The position numbers and the translations under genes are program-made. From Temnopleurus reevesii (lineage: Eukaryota > Echinodermata > Echinoidea > Temnopleuroida > Temnopleuridae), in contig BQKZ01001311.1 of NCBI GenBank assembly GCA_036244855.1, forward strand, positions 66,958 through 82,735: a DNA stretch of 15,778 nucleotides. Direction: 5' to 3'. Shown one piece after another: positions 7,888-15,767 of this stretch. Position 1 is the stretch's first letter. The number at the start of each line of letters is the position of its first letter. Below the pieces are notes generated by a model. It did not search any database. It worked only from the letters and a program-made list of their open reading frames with translations, and was not told the DNA's origin.

Positions 7888-8115
7888 AGCAGCTAGCAGC
7901 TCAGTCGGTAAAGTGTCATACTTTGAATGAAGCGATCCGTCATGGCGCGGGTTGGAACCAAACAGCTGTCGCATTTTTTAATAATACATGTACCTTGTAG
8001 AATATTGCATCTTAGTGCAATAGTGAACTCTCAAAGATGTTCCCAAAGTGTTGAATTACCTTGCACACTTGAAAGCGCAAAGTTGCACCCCTTTTCTTAT
8101 ATAGTGTGTACGTAT
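7888..8115 (+). mobile_element. tRNA-derived SINE, plus strand (pair member 2)
   Basis: The head begins about 7891 with AGCAGCTCAGTCGGTAAAG (A box), then the anticodon-arm-like CATACTTTGAATGAAG, then a B box GGGTTGGAACC at about 7948-7958. The body (AATATTGCATCTTAG, CTTGCACACTTGAAAG, AGTTGCACCCCTTTTCTTA) aligns with the reverse complement of the element at 7531-7737. A 89-codon open frame over it (7927-8196) is not a gene. The two SINEs lie head to head with about 150 bp between heads. Confidence 0.75.
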
Positions 8116-8316
8116 ATTTGTAAATCTTTTAATCAATCGGAAGAGTTAGAAGTTAACACATGGGATTTTCTTTTCGTCAGTGTACTCTTTCTCTGAATAT
8201 CACGACTAAAGGCAGTAAAACGTGAAAGAAATTAGAAAGAATAAAATTCACTAGTTTCATATCTTATGAAGACAGCACATTATGCCCATTCGGAAAAAGG
8301 TATTGGAGCTGTGTCC

Positions 8317-8585
8317 TGATGTCAATGATAATAACAATGTTATCAATTTGTTGCTGAAAACAGGAGCACGCTGAAGCAGATATTATTTCATTCAACATTT
8401 TATTTATTCAGACATGATATATATACACGCACGCACGCACAATATAGTCATTGATGTCATTGATAATAACAATGTTATCAATTTGTTGCTGAAAACAGGA
8501 GCACGTTGAAGCAGACATTATTTTATTCAACATTTTATTCATTCAGACATGATATATATACACGCACGCACGCACAATATAGTCA
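8317..8585 (+). repeat. 135-bp tandem duplication
   Basis: Two adjacent copies (8317-8451 and 8452-8585) differ at about five positions. Each contains the dyad ATAACAATGTTAT, GTTGCTGAAAACAGGAGCACG and a (CACG)n tract CACGCACGCACGCAC preceded by ATATATATA. The low divergence indicates a fairly recent duplication. No coding potential. Confidence 0.95.
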
Positions 8586-9339
8586 AACTGACTAGTTGAA
8601 ATGGATCGAAGGGACACGTATTTTGTTTGTGTTTTTTTTTTGCTAGCGAAAGTCACCAGAATAATCATTGGGGTTATTTTTTCCAGGAATTCTGTCATCA
8701 ATTTCTAGATGTTTGCATATTTGGCAAGAGAAATAGAAAGTTATCATTGCATAAGATCCTTTAGCTTGTCAATCTAGCTTTATTATGTTTGTCGGGAGCT
8801 ATGCGAAATAATATTGAATGTAAGTTATTCGAGTCTATTTTGTTGTACAATAATGATTATAGTGATATGTTTATACCTACCTAGTTTATACCTATGGTTA
8901 TATCAGCTCAAAAATACAGTTGCACATGTTGAAACCATGCAGGAACGAAGCTGAATTGAACATTAAGTCATGACCAGATGCCTCTGCGGTTGTTTTTGAT
9001 CGCTATGCCGGGCAATCTATCTAATATGCGACTGATTTTGGCAAATGTTGTTCTAAACAAGAAAAAAAAAATCAAAGTGTAAACATTGCAAAAATAACTT
9101 GGTGTTCTAAACATATTACCCGGCATGTTTACCGATTGAAACAAACGTAAATATTAATCAAATACATGAATTAAATGCAGGGCCTATTATTAAGGCATTG
9201 TCCCTCTGACCGACACTAAAAATGTTGCCTCTCATGGCCATATCAAATGAACCGTCTATCAATAATTGTACATATATGAATCATTACCTAACTGGAACAT
9301 TGCTAATATCTTGCTCTATTTTCAACCAATTCCCTACAG
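8586..9339. other. Intron upstream of the ECE-like exon
   Basis: A+T-rich non-coding sequence ending at a good splice acceptor (AG at 9338-9339) preceded by CTATTTTCAACCAATTCCC. Plausible branch points are CTAAC at 9288-9292 and GCTAATA at 9302-9308. How far the intron extends left cannot be seen; no upstream exon in matching phase is recognised. Confidence 0.55.
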
Positions 9340-9605
9340 AGAAAACCTGACCGGAATACCCAGCCCCGATTCTGTGGCAGACTCACCATGCCTGCGACCT
9401 AGCCTCAGTAACGGCCACTGCACGAGGGAAGCGACCACCTTCACATTTCCAGCACAGGCAGATCAACGGGGTGTGCCTGAGGTAAAGACGACGAGGAGGA
9501 TATTCCAGAGAACACGGCTGGAGAAGAGACTAATCATTTTAGCGGTTATTTTGGCAGCATGCTCAATTACGATGATATCCATCCTATTTGTACAGTGGAA
9601 TTCCA
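9340..9605 (+). CDS. Exon of endothelin-converting-enzyme-like M13 metallopeptidase (membrane-anchor exon)
   Basis: An internal exon of 266 nt that encodes 88 full codons. Residues 1-63 are a hydrophilic cytoplasmic tail rich in Ser, Thr, Pro and Arg. Residues 51-63 contain the basic stretch RRIFQRTRLEKR, and residues 64-84 form one hydrophobic helix (LIILAVILAACS then ITMISILFV), followed by QWNS. RT-LEKRL followed by an Ala/Leu helix is the membrane anchor seen in ECE1/ECE2 of the neprilysin (M13) family. With the basic side N-terminal this gives a type II topology, the zinc-protease ectodomain being extracellular or luminal. Those enzymes cleave peptide precursors such as big endothelin; the substrate here is unknown. 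Acceptor CTACAG (to 9339) and donor CCA|GTAAGT (9606) bound the exon, which starts with the last base of a split codon and ends with the first base of another. The HExxH exons are not visible. ECE1 versus ECE2 cannot be decided, and another M13 paralogue is possible. Confidence 0.8.
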
Positions 9606-9890
9606 GTAAGTTTCTCATCATTGTTCTTTAAACGTCCGGATATAGGACCGTGTTTATCAGTGTATATTGTTGGCCTACTTTCGATAAAGGTTGTCACTCA
9701 GGTCCGCTTATAGCTTGACAGGGCCTACTTCATATGCTAGCTTTTGACAGAAAATACTCCCCAAATATATATGAAACGAACTGTTCCAAATACTAAGGTA
9801 AATACAGAGCCAGTAAGATACAAATGCTAATTGAAAAATTATTCCAAAATTGTCCATATTTCTCGTCCTATTATCTACCCAAAGGAGATT
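9606..9890. other. Start of intron downstream of the ECE-like exon
   Basis: Begins with the donor GTAAGT. A+T-rich, no recognised exon or element. The intron probably continues across the following repeats. Confidence 0.55.
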
Positions 9891-9951
9891 GATAATGATA
9901 ATAATAATGATAATAATAATAATAGTAATAATAATAATAATAATGATGATG

Positions 9952-10018
<67 letters not shown>

Positions 10019-10026
10019 TAATAATT
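9891..10026. repeat. (AAT)n microsatellite
   Basis: About 135 bp of AATAATAAT repeat with a few GAT units, mostly near its left end. Open frames through it translate as runs of Asn or Ile and are not genes. An A+T trinucleotide array of this type is often the tail of a retroelement, but no body is recognised beside it. Confidence 0.95.
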
Positions 10027-10065
10027 AGAATAGGGTGAAAAATTCACGTGACATCCTCGAAATAC

Positions 10066-10113
10066 ATTTCAGCTAATCATCCATTATGTGAGTCAAAACA
10101 TGTTTAATTAATT
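10066..10113 (+). repeat. Short dispersed repeat, copy 2
   Basis: Imperfect match to 6153-6203 in the same orientation (ATTTCAGCTAATC and TTTAATTAATT). It lies directly downstream of the AAT array. Confidence 0.4.
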
Positions 10114-10226
10114 ATTTTTTTCAATAAAACATATGTTCGAGACGGTAAACATAATAGTTTTGTCTGGTAAATGTATGAAGTAATTATGCTTTAATCAAAC
10201 GGTTTTTTTTTAAATTCTATACAACT

Positions 10227-10320
10227 CAGTTTGCCAAGGGGAAATGCATATACAACTTTAAGAGTAGACGGACCAGTTTGCCAAGGGGAAATGCATATAC
10301 AACTTTAAGAGTAGGCGGAC
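10227..10320 (+). repeat. 47-bp tandem repeat, two copies
   Basis: CAGTTTGCCAAGGGGAAATG followed by CATATACAACTTTAAGAGTA, then GACGGAC or GGCGGAC: copies at 10227-10273 and 10274-10320 differ at one position. A recent tandem duplication in presumed intron. Confidence 0.95.
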
Positions 10321-10586
10321 CTTGATTGTAACTACTTCTTCCCAAAGGAAAGAGCAAATTTCATGGGCATTTTAAACGAGCTTAATTCCGAAACATGTTA
10401 AATGCCAATCTGCTATTTTAAAACAAAGCGGGCACTTTCTCTTACCTTCTTTTCCCAAAACGACTTCGCATCATCGTTACCCACCAATTCAGTTGCGTGT
10501 AAATTTGAGCAATGATGGACGCTAAATTGCTCTAAACCCCCTCCAATAAAGTTGCTATTTAGTGCTCTATTTCCCAGTGATGTATC
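10321..10586. other. Non-coding stretch, no recognised feature
   Basis: A+T-rich with a minor hairpin (GAGCAAT near 10508 facing ATTGCTC near 10526). No gene or element. Confidence 0.4.
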
Positions 10587-10589
10587 TTA

Positions 10590-10719
10590 GGCCCCGGTCA
10601 CATAGGACCCCGGAAGCAACACGATTCGCCCCGATTCGTTGTTCTGAGGCAGTTAACTGTGAATTAACAAAGAGTCGGGGTGAATCGTGTTGCTTCCGGG
10701 GTCCTATGTGACCGGGGCA
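10590..10719 (+). mobile_element. PIF/Harbinger-like palindromic MITE, copy 2
   Basis: A 130-bp foldback with arms of about 47 bp (from GCCCCGGTCACATAGG at 10591 and its complement ending at 10718) around the same 34-nt loop as copy 1 in the same orientation. TTA occurs at 10587-10589 and again at 10720-10722 in direct orientation. The right arm is identical to that of copy 3. The left arm has two substitutions near 10628 and 10635. Confidence 0.9.
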
Positions 10720-10848
10720 TTACTCCCCTTCTCATCCTAAATTGATTTTCTCGAGTGCTTGTACGTGATTGTGTGCCACAATTGAGCAGGGGCGTGTGAA
10801 GAGGAAGGTTTATACTCTATGTACTTTCGATGGATACATAGACAGGAA

Positions 10849-11101
10849 TAGGGGCGTAGCCAGGGAGTGGCGTCGGAGGGGGAGGGGGTGGCTGGGGGCC
10901 GTAAAAATGTTTAAAAGAAGCAAAAATAATGGTGAAAGGGGTAGCAAGAAATACAGAACTTTTTGCTTGTCAGCCCTCCAGCAGGAAGAGAAAATCCTTT
11001 TCCCCTTCTTGTAAGCGCACAGGCGGGAATGTTATATGTAAGTGTTTCACCGCCCCTCCCCCCCCCCATCCCGTTGTAGTACAATCCTGACTACGCGCCT
11101 G
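10849..11101. mobile_element. hAT-like non-autonomous element bounded by AGGGGCGTAGCCAGG
   Basis: The left end TAGGGGCGTAGCCAGG (10849-10864) has its complement CCTGACTACGCGCCTG at 11086-11101, an imperfect terminal inverted repeat. Internal sequence is G-rich on the left (GGAGGGGGAGGGGGTGG) and C-rich on the right (11051-11070). AGGGGCGTAGCCAGG-type ends are familiar from non-autonomous hAT-like elements in animals (family knowledge). I could not find a clear 8-bp target duplication, so the class is tentative. An 81-codon open frame inside it is not a gene. Confidence 0.55.
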
Positions 11102-11144
11102 TAGTATGTGGGAGTATAATCGTTGTTACTGTCTTCAACACTTA

Positions 11145-11274
11145 ATCCCTGGTCACATAGGACCCCGGAAGCAACACGATTCACCCCGACTCTTTGCTTA
11201 TTCACAGTTAACTGCCTCAGAACAACGAGTCGGGGTGAATCGTGTTGCTTCCGGGGTCCTATGTGACCGGGGCT
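11145..11274 (-). mobile_element. PIF/Harbinger-like palindromic MITE, copy 3 (inverted loop)
   Basis: A 130-bp foldback flanked by direct TTA (11142-11144 and 11275-11277). The arms match copies 1 and 2 (left terminal bases diverged: ATCCCTGG). Its loop, between the arms, is the reverse complement of that in copies 1 and 2 with two substitutions, so this insertion is in the opposite orientation. The right arm retains the full GAGTCGGGGTGAATCGTG sequence. Confidence 0.9.
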
Positions 11275-11277
11275 TTA

Positions 11278-11676
11278 CCGTTTCTAAAGTCCCTTACAGG
11301 ATTACAAGTAAAAGAACAGTGCATGGAATTAAAATGAATTAATTGAATGTATTTTGTTGTATATTTGTACATTTCTTATTTTACCATTTCGATATGATTT
11401 TCCTTACCTCATCCAATTCTGCACCCATACTATTTTTTACCATGTCAAATTTCATTCAGACCGTCCATATACATTTTATGAATGCACATTTTCAGGTAAT
11501 TTGCATTGGTAATTTTCACTAAGGTTTTTTTCTTTTGTTTCACCATACTTCCATTTTGAAAGAGTAAACGCCAACATTTTTTCGCTCAGTAAGCATGTAC
11601 AAAATAGAGATAACTGTCCTTTCCCTTGAAAACACAAATCGTCCTGGATGCTTTATCAATAAATCATTTGATTATC
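11278..11676. other. Non-coding stretch, no recognised feature
   Basis: A+T-rich, stops in all frames, no repeat boundary seen. Confidence 0.4.
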
Positions 11677-11715
11677 CCGCTTAAATCTTACTCCGGTTTC
11701 GTAAGATTAAAGCGG
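11677..11715. repeat. 15-bp hairpin
   Basis: CCGCTTAAATCTTAC (11677-11691) faces GTAAGATTAAAGCGG (11701-11715) across a 9-nt loop; 14 of 15 positions pair. It opens a modestly G+C-richer patch (to about 11990) in which other short dyads occur, such as TCGTTTC with GAAACGA near 11878-11902. Origin unknown. Confidence 0.55.
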
Positions 11716-12749
11716 AGTATTATGATGGTTTCCGAAGCCATTTCCACCCATCCCTCGTGATCGTATCTTTGTTCACCAGGGGGATTTGCACGAAACCGCT
11801 GGGACGCATTAAAGGACGTCGGAATGCAACGTCTGTATGAGACTTAGTACGCTTCCAGTGGGATGCGCATTGACTTGTCGTTTCTAATGTTCCGTGAAAC
11901 GACCCCCTTGATTTTCCCAGGGTAGCCTATACGATCAGGAGATCATATCTTTCCTGGGTTTACCATCCAGGCTAGTGGGTCGGGAATATAAAACAGCTAA
12001 TCTTTCCCCATAAATCCAGAAAAAAACCCCGCAACTTGAAAAGAACCATCTAATCAAAATATAAACATTTCAAGACGGATGCCTGGTATGTAATCTAAAC
12101 GTTCATTTATATTGCAGATACATTGCTTTTGTTTTAGATACAGCGTTTCGAAATTCCTCGGTTACTCCTGTAAATCAAATAACAGATAACCTAATCTTCT
12201 GAAGCCGAAAGCACCAGAAGGGAGATTAAAGGATATGTTATTAAAATCAGTTTTCAATTTAACGGGTTAATGTCCCATTGTTCACGCCGGGAAACAATGC
12301 TCGTTCATCCATCCAATCTATAATGATTTCGTTTGACACTTGAAGGACTGTCATACCATTTACTGATCTATACATTGTGCAAGAAGATTCATAAAATCGT
12401 GAAAAAAAATTATTAAGATAAAGAGAACCTGTTTTGTAATAGAGGGAGATTGATAATCAAGTAAGAACAGATTGACACAACAGACATTTAAAAAAAACAA
12501 GATAAGTACTTACACAATGAAAACTACTACAAGAGCAGTATGAATACTGCAACAACGACAAGTGAAACGAATAACTAAATATGGAGAACGACGGATTTCA
12601 GGGGAGCTCCTAAAACAACAGGACAATAATGTTTACAGTTATGATTATAATCCCTCTACTAAGAAAAGGATTACGAGGTACCACAGGGAAGCCTCCTTTC
12701 TCCATTTATTTTATTATATAAGTAATCTGGTTATACGGTTGATAAGAAT
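11716..12749. other. Non-coding stretch with a G+C-richer first part
   Basis: The part to about 11990 has more CpG than its neighbours and an acceptor-like site (TTTGTTCACCAG near 11779) before a ~20-codon open frame that matches nothing I know. The rest is A+T-rich. I call no gene. Confidence 0.35.
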
Positions 12750-12865
12750 TATATTGATAGTAATGATGATAATGGTAGAAGTATTTTGTATGATGAGAAT
12801 GATAATAACAAAAACAATAATGACCAGGGCAAATATAGTAATCGTGGTAATGATTATAATTGCAT
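12750..12865. repeat. Degenerate ATGATAAT-type low-complexity tract
   Basis: Alternating ATGATAATG, GATAATAACAAAAACAATAATG and similar units, a decayed trinucleotide microsatellite. A 101-codon open frame (12562-12867) runs into it and becomes Ile/Met-rich there, so I do not call it. Confidence 0.6.
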
Positions 12866-14195
12866 AAATTTTTAAATTTGCAAATATCACGATTTGAGCA
12901 ACACCACGTCAGAACGTTTAAAGGGGATTGAAACCCAAAAGATATATTGACTTATTTCAGTAGGTGTAATATTTATCGATTTAATGGAATATTTTATTGT
13001 ACAAGAAAAAACAGCATAAGGAGATAAATTTTCAGTTTCTGAGCCAAGATTTCGTCTGCCAGCAATACCCTGGGGGCTACCATTTTGTTATTTGGTACGA
13101 GAAAGTATTTTGTTATCCGCGAGTTGAACGTCTTTGATCGAAATATAAGCTTAGAATTCGAATAAAAATATACCTTACATATGGTCATATATTTCAATAT
13201 CTTAAAACTGGTCTGGATTTATTTAAAAAAAGAAAGTTTTGTTCATTAGAATTGTGTTTTATTGGCATGGGCGTGACGTTTTTGCGGAGTAGAGTCCAAG
13301 TCTCCTTGTATAACAAAACAAATGAAAGAAAGGAATCTGTATTATCGGTTGGCTATTTAAACCATTGTATATCACTTTCTATAGCGTTATACAATCAGAT
13401 GAAGGCCAGAAAAAACAAAAATCTGCGGTACAGGGTGGCCTTTCAAAGTCATGGATTTGTGTTTATATAGGGTCTTTGGCAAAACGTTTTCACCTGTATT
13501 TAAACAATAGAATACAATACCTTGAAGGCCTGTTGAATAAATGAAATTCTGTTATGCCAGGCAAGCCCACTAAAAGCACATTTCTTTAGTATAAACATAT
13601 GATTTGAAGGCTGAATTGTTTTTTATAAGTCGTACTAAAATATTGGACACCTATCACGCATTTTCCCAACATTTTTTATTTGCCAAAGATTGAACTATTT
13701 TACAATTCAATGAATATTTTCCTTGCCACAGAAAATTATATCAATGGACCACGTCAAAATATCTGTTCAGAACAAAATGGCAGCCTCCATGTAATGTGAT
13801 AGCAGACAAAAACCTGTTCTAAAATATTGATTTTAGTGGTATGTATGTCATAGATTATAAGGAAAGATAATATAATATCTTTATTAAGAAAATATATGAG
13901 GAAGGAGTGTACTGAAATGCCTTTTATTTTTTATTACAGATATTACAGAATAGAAGTATATTCTGTTTTGGTTTGAAATACATTATATAAAGTGAACACC
14001 CTTAATCAAATAAATTTTGAAAGTCAATTTTTTAACAGTTTTTCCTTCTTTTCAGCTGACTTATAATGCAGACAAGCATCAATACATGATTGTGTTGCAC
14101 GTTGAGTTTTTTAAAAGCTCTATGTCTCAGCTTTTCTAAATTTTATCGTTTAAAGATTTGAAAATCAATTTATTCAAATCGGGGCGGTCAATTTA
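12866..14195. other. A+T-rich stretch, probably intron
   Basis: No confident gene. One site at 13731 (CTTGCCACAG acceptor) precedes a 19-codon open stretch to a weak donor at 13791, in a phase compatible with the ECE-like exon. This is treated as a finding, not as an annotated exon. Other open frames (12994-13197 minus, 13252-13470 plus) have no recognisable features. Confidence 0.35.
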
Positions 14196-14350
14196 CGCAC
14201 GACTTTAAGAAAGTAAGTTAACGAGTGTAATACACGTAAGATTCACAATCATTCAGCACACGATCTAATACCAGTCTTAAAAAAGTGGTTCTTAAAGTCT
14301 TTCGTAACTTGGTGAAACACCGACCTGTTTTTGTCGCGGTTTCATCAGAC
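14196..14350. repeat. Degraded foldback sequence
   Basis: GACTTTAAGAAA (from about 14201) faces TTCTTAAAGTC (about 14290-14300), and GGTGAAACACCGAC (about 14312) faces GTCGCGGTTTCATC (about 14334-14347). Two imperfect dyads next to each other suggest an old inverted-repeat element, with ends undefined. Confidence 0.4.
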
Positions 14351-14481
14351 TCCTCCCCTTAACCAGATATCAATATCCCAACGCAAGTGATAAGCTCGAG
14401 TAGACGTACTTCAGATTTTACGGTGTTTAATGGACATCAAACACAAGCTGCTAAGTGCCATACAAAATGATAAGGAGATCA

Positions 14482-14601
14482 GGGTCCCCGTAACATAAAG
14501 CTTTCCAGTCGATCGTATGATTGATATCAATCGCAAGTCTATGGGAAATCATGTATCAAAGATTTGCGATTAATCGCAATCTGCTTAATGTTACAGACCC
14601 C
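14482..14601. mobile_element. 120-bp foldback (MITE-like) element
   Basis: The left end GGGTCCCCGTAACATAAAGC (14482-14501) has its imperfect complement GCTTAATGTTACAGACCCC at 14583-14601. Interior dyads (ATTGATATCAATCGCAA at about 14520 and TTGCGATTAATCGCAA at about 14564) add to the structure. No convincing target duplication in the flanks (AGATCA versus AGAAGA). A short non-autonomous element, superfamily undetermined. Confidence 0.65.
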
Positions 14602-14865
14602 AGAAGATGTCTCTATGACATGAGAATGAACCCTAGTTCTGGCGAGAATCTTTCATCAGACTAATCATTTCAATTCTTTTTTCTTTTTTTATAGCTGTCC
14701 TCTTTAAATCAATGTAACAGGCGACTCGATGGAAAGAGTGAAGATAAGATATTAAATAGTGATGTTTCATCCTTTTAGATTGAGTTTAGGGCCAACTTTG
14801 TTTCAATATTTGAAAAAAAAATCTTAGATGTCTCGTATGTTGTTTAAAATTATTCATAGCTCATT
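14602..14865. other. Non-coding stretch, no recognised feature
   Basis: A+T-rich spacer without recognised gene or element. Confidence 0.4.
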
Positions 14866-14937
14866 CAAGCGCCTTGAGCATTTTATCAAAATGGATAATG
14901 GCGATCTATAAATCTCATGTATTATTATTATTATTAA
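14866..14937 (+). mobile_element. Retroelement (CR1/L2- or SINE-type) 3' end with (ATT)n tail
   Basis: AAGCGCCTTGAGCATTTTAT, then GGATAATGGCGATCTATAAA, then TATTATTATTATTATTAA. The order 'AAGCGCCTTGAGC ... GGCGCTATATAAAT ... (ATT)n' is a common 3' end of non-LTR elements in deuterostome genomes (family knowledge); here GGCGATCTATAAA is a diverged form. No coding portion is attached. Confidence 0.65.
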
Positions 14938-15767
14938 CTCATCATGAAAATTATGAAAAACATCTATAGGAAAAAGTAGTATGATATTAGACGTTAATAT
15001 TTTACATGATTGCGCAGAAGATATACATGATGTAAATCAATTAGATCGTGAAAATCAATGTTTAAATTAAGTTTGCGACTGGTGAAGTTGCTTCCATTTT
15101 TATTCGAGAAAAAAATTACATAGGCCTATTAGGAAGGCGATGTATTGAATTGACTGTACATATAATAGAACTTATTTTGTCCAAGTTTCCTCATAATATT
15201 CCGGAAATGCATCGTACAAAACATATGGATGCCATGTACATGTATATGTCAATGTTAGTGAGGTTAGTATGTGTGTCAGTTTATCAATATGGCGCCTTCA
15301 TCGTAATGCAGTATGGCGGCTACCGAAATCCCATGGGGCCGACACAAAAGCAAACTGGGATTTTATACTCGCATTTAGGTTTTGAAAGGATTTCACACAT
15401 TTCATGTGAAAGCTTATTACATGTTATTTAATGGTCATGTTGGGTACGATAATAAGATATTCCATGTAAAAAAAAATCACATACTACTCAATTTTGCAGT
15501 TCTAAATCTGCAGCATGTGGATTTGAAGTCATCTTCTGAAACAGGAGATGATCTTAAAACATCCCCAAGATTGGGTAACATGCCCCTTTTTCAATGTCCA
15601 CGATGCGCATAGCTATACTGTTAATGTTACATAACTTGGACTTTCTCAGTAAACTTCAGACATAATCATGCGTCGGTGACTATCATTTCATGAAAGAAAG
15701 CATTGACTTGATCATCCATCAGTGAAAGGTCTTTGCTATGACCAAAGAATGAACAATTTATACCTTA
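14938..15767. other. Right flank without recognisable gene
   Basis: A+T-rich with small motifs only. Two YY1-like sites (AATATGGCGCC at 15286-15296 and AGTATGGCGGC at 15310-15320) lie 14 nt apart. Open frames of 76-93 codons have no recognisable domain. Confidence 0.35.

Noticed and set aside
7888..7965. tRNA gene on the plus strand
   Set aside because: Has A and B boxes but no acceptor-stem closure, and the similarity to its partner continues into a non-tRNA body.
9831..10038. Asn-rich and Ile-rich open frames
   Set aside because: They translate the (AAT)n microsatellite in different frames.
11780..11850. Possible short exon between TTCACCAG and GTATGA
   Set aside because: About 20 codons with no recognisable similarity; splice-like words are frequent by chance.
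12562..12867. 101-codon open frame with a hydrophobic C-terminal half
   Set aside because: The hydrophobic part is the Ile/Met translation of a degenerate ATGATAAT tract; the rest shows no motif.
15150..15612. Two overlapping open frames of 93 and 76 codons
   Set aside because: Composition follows the A+T-rich background, no domain, signal peptide or splice context is recognised.
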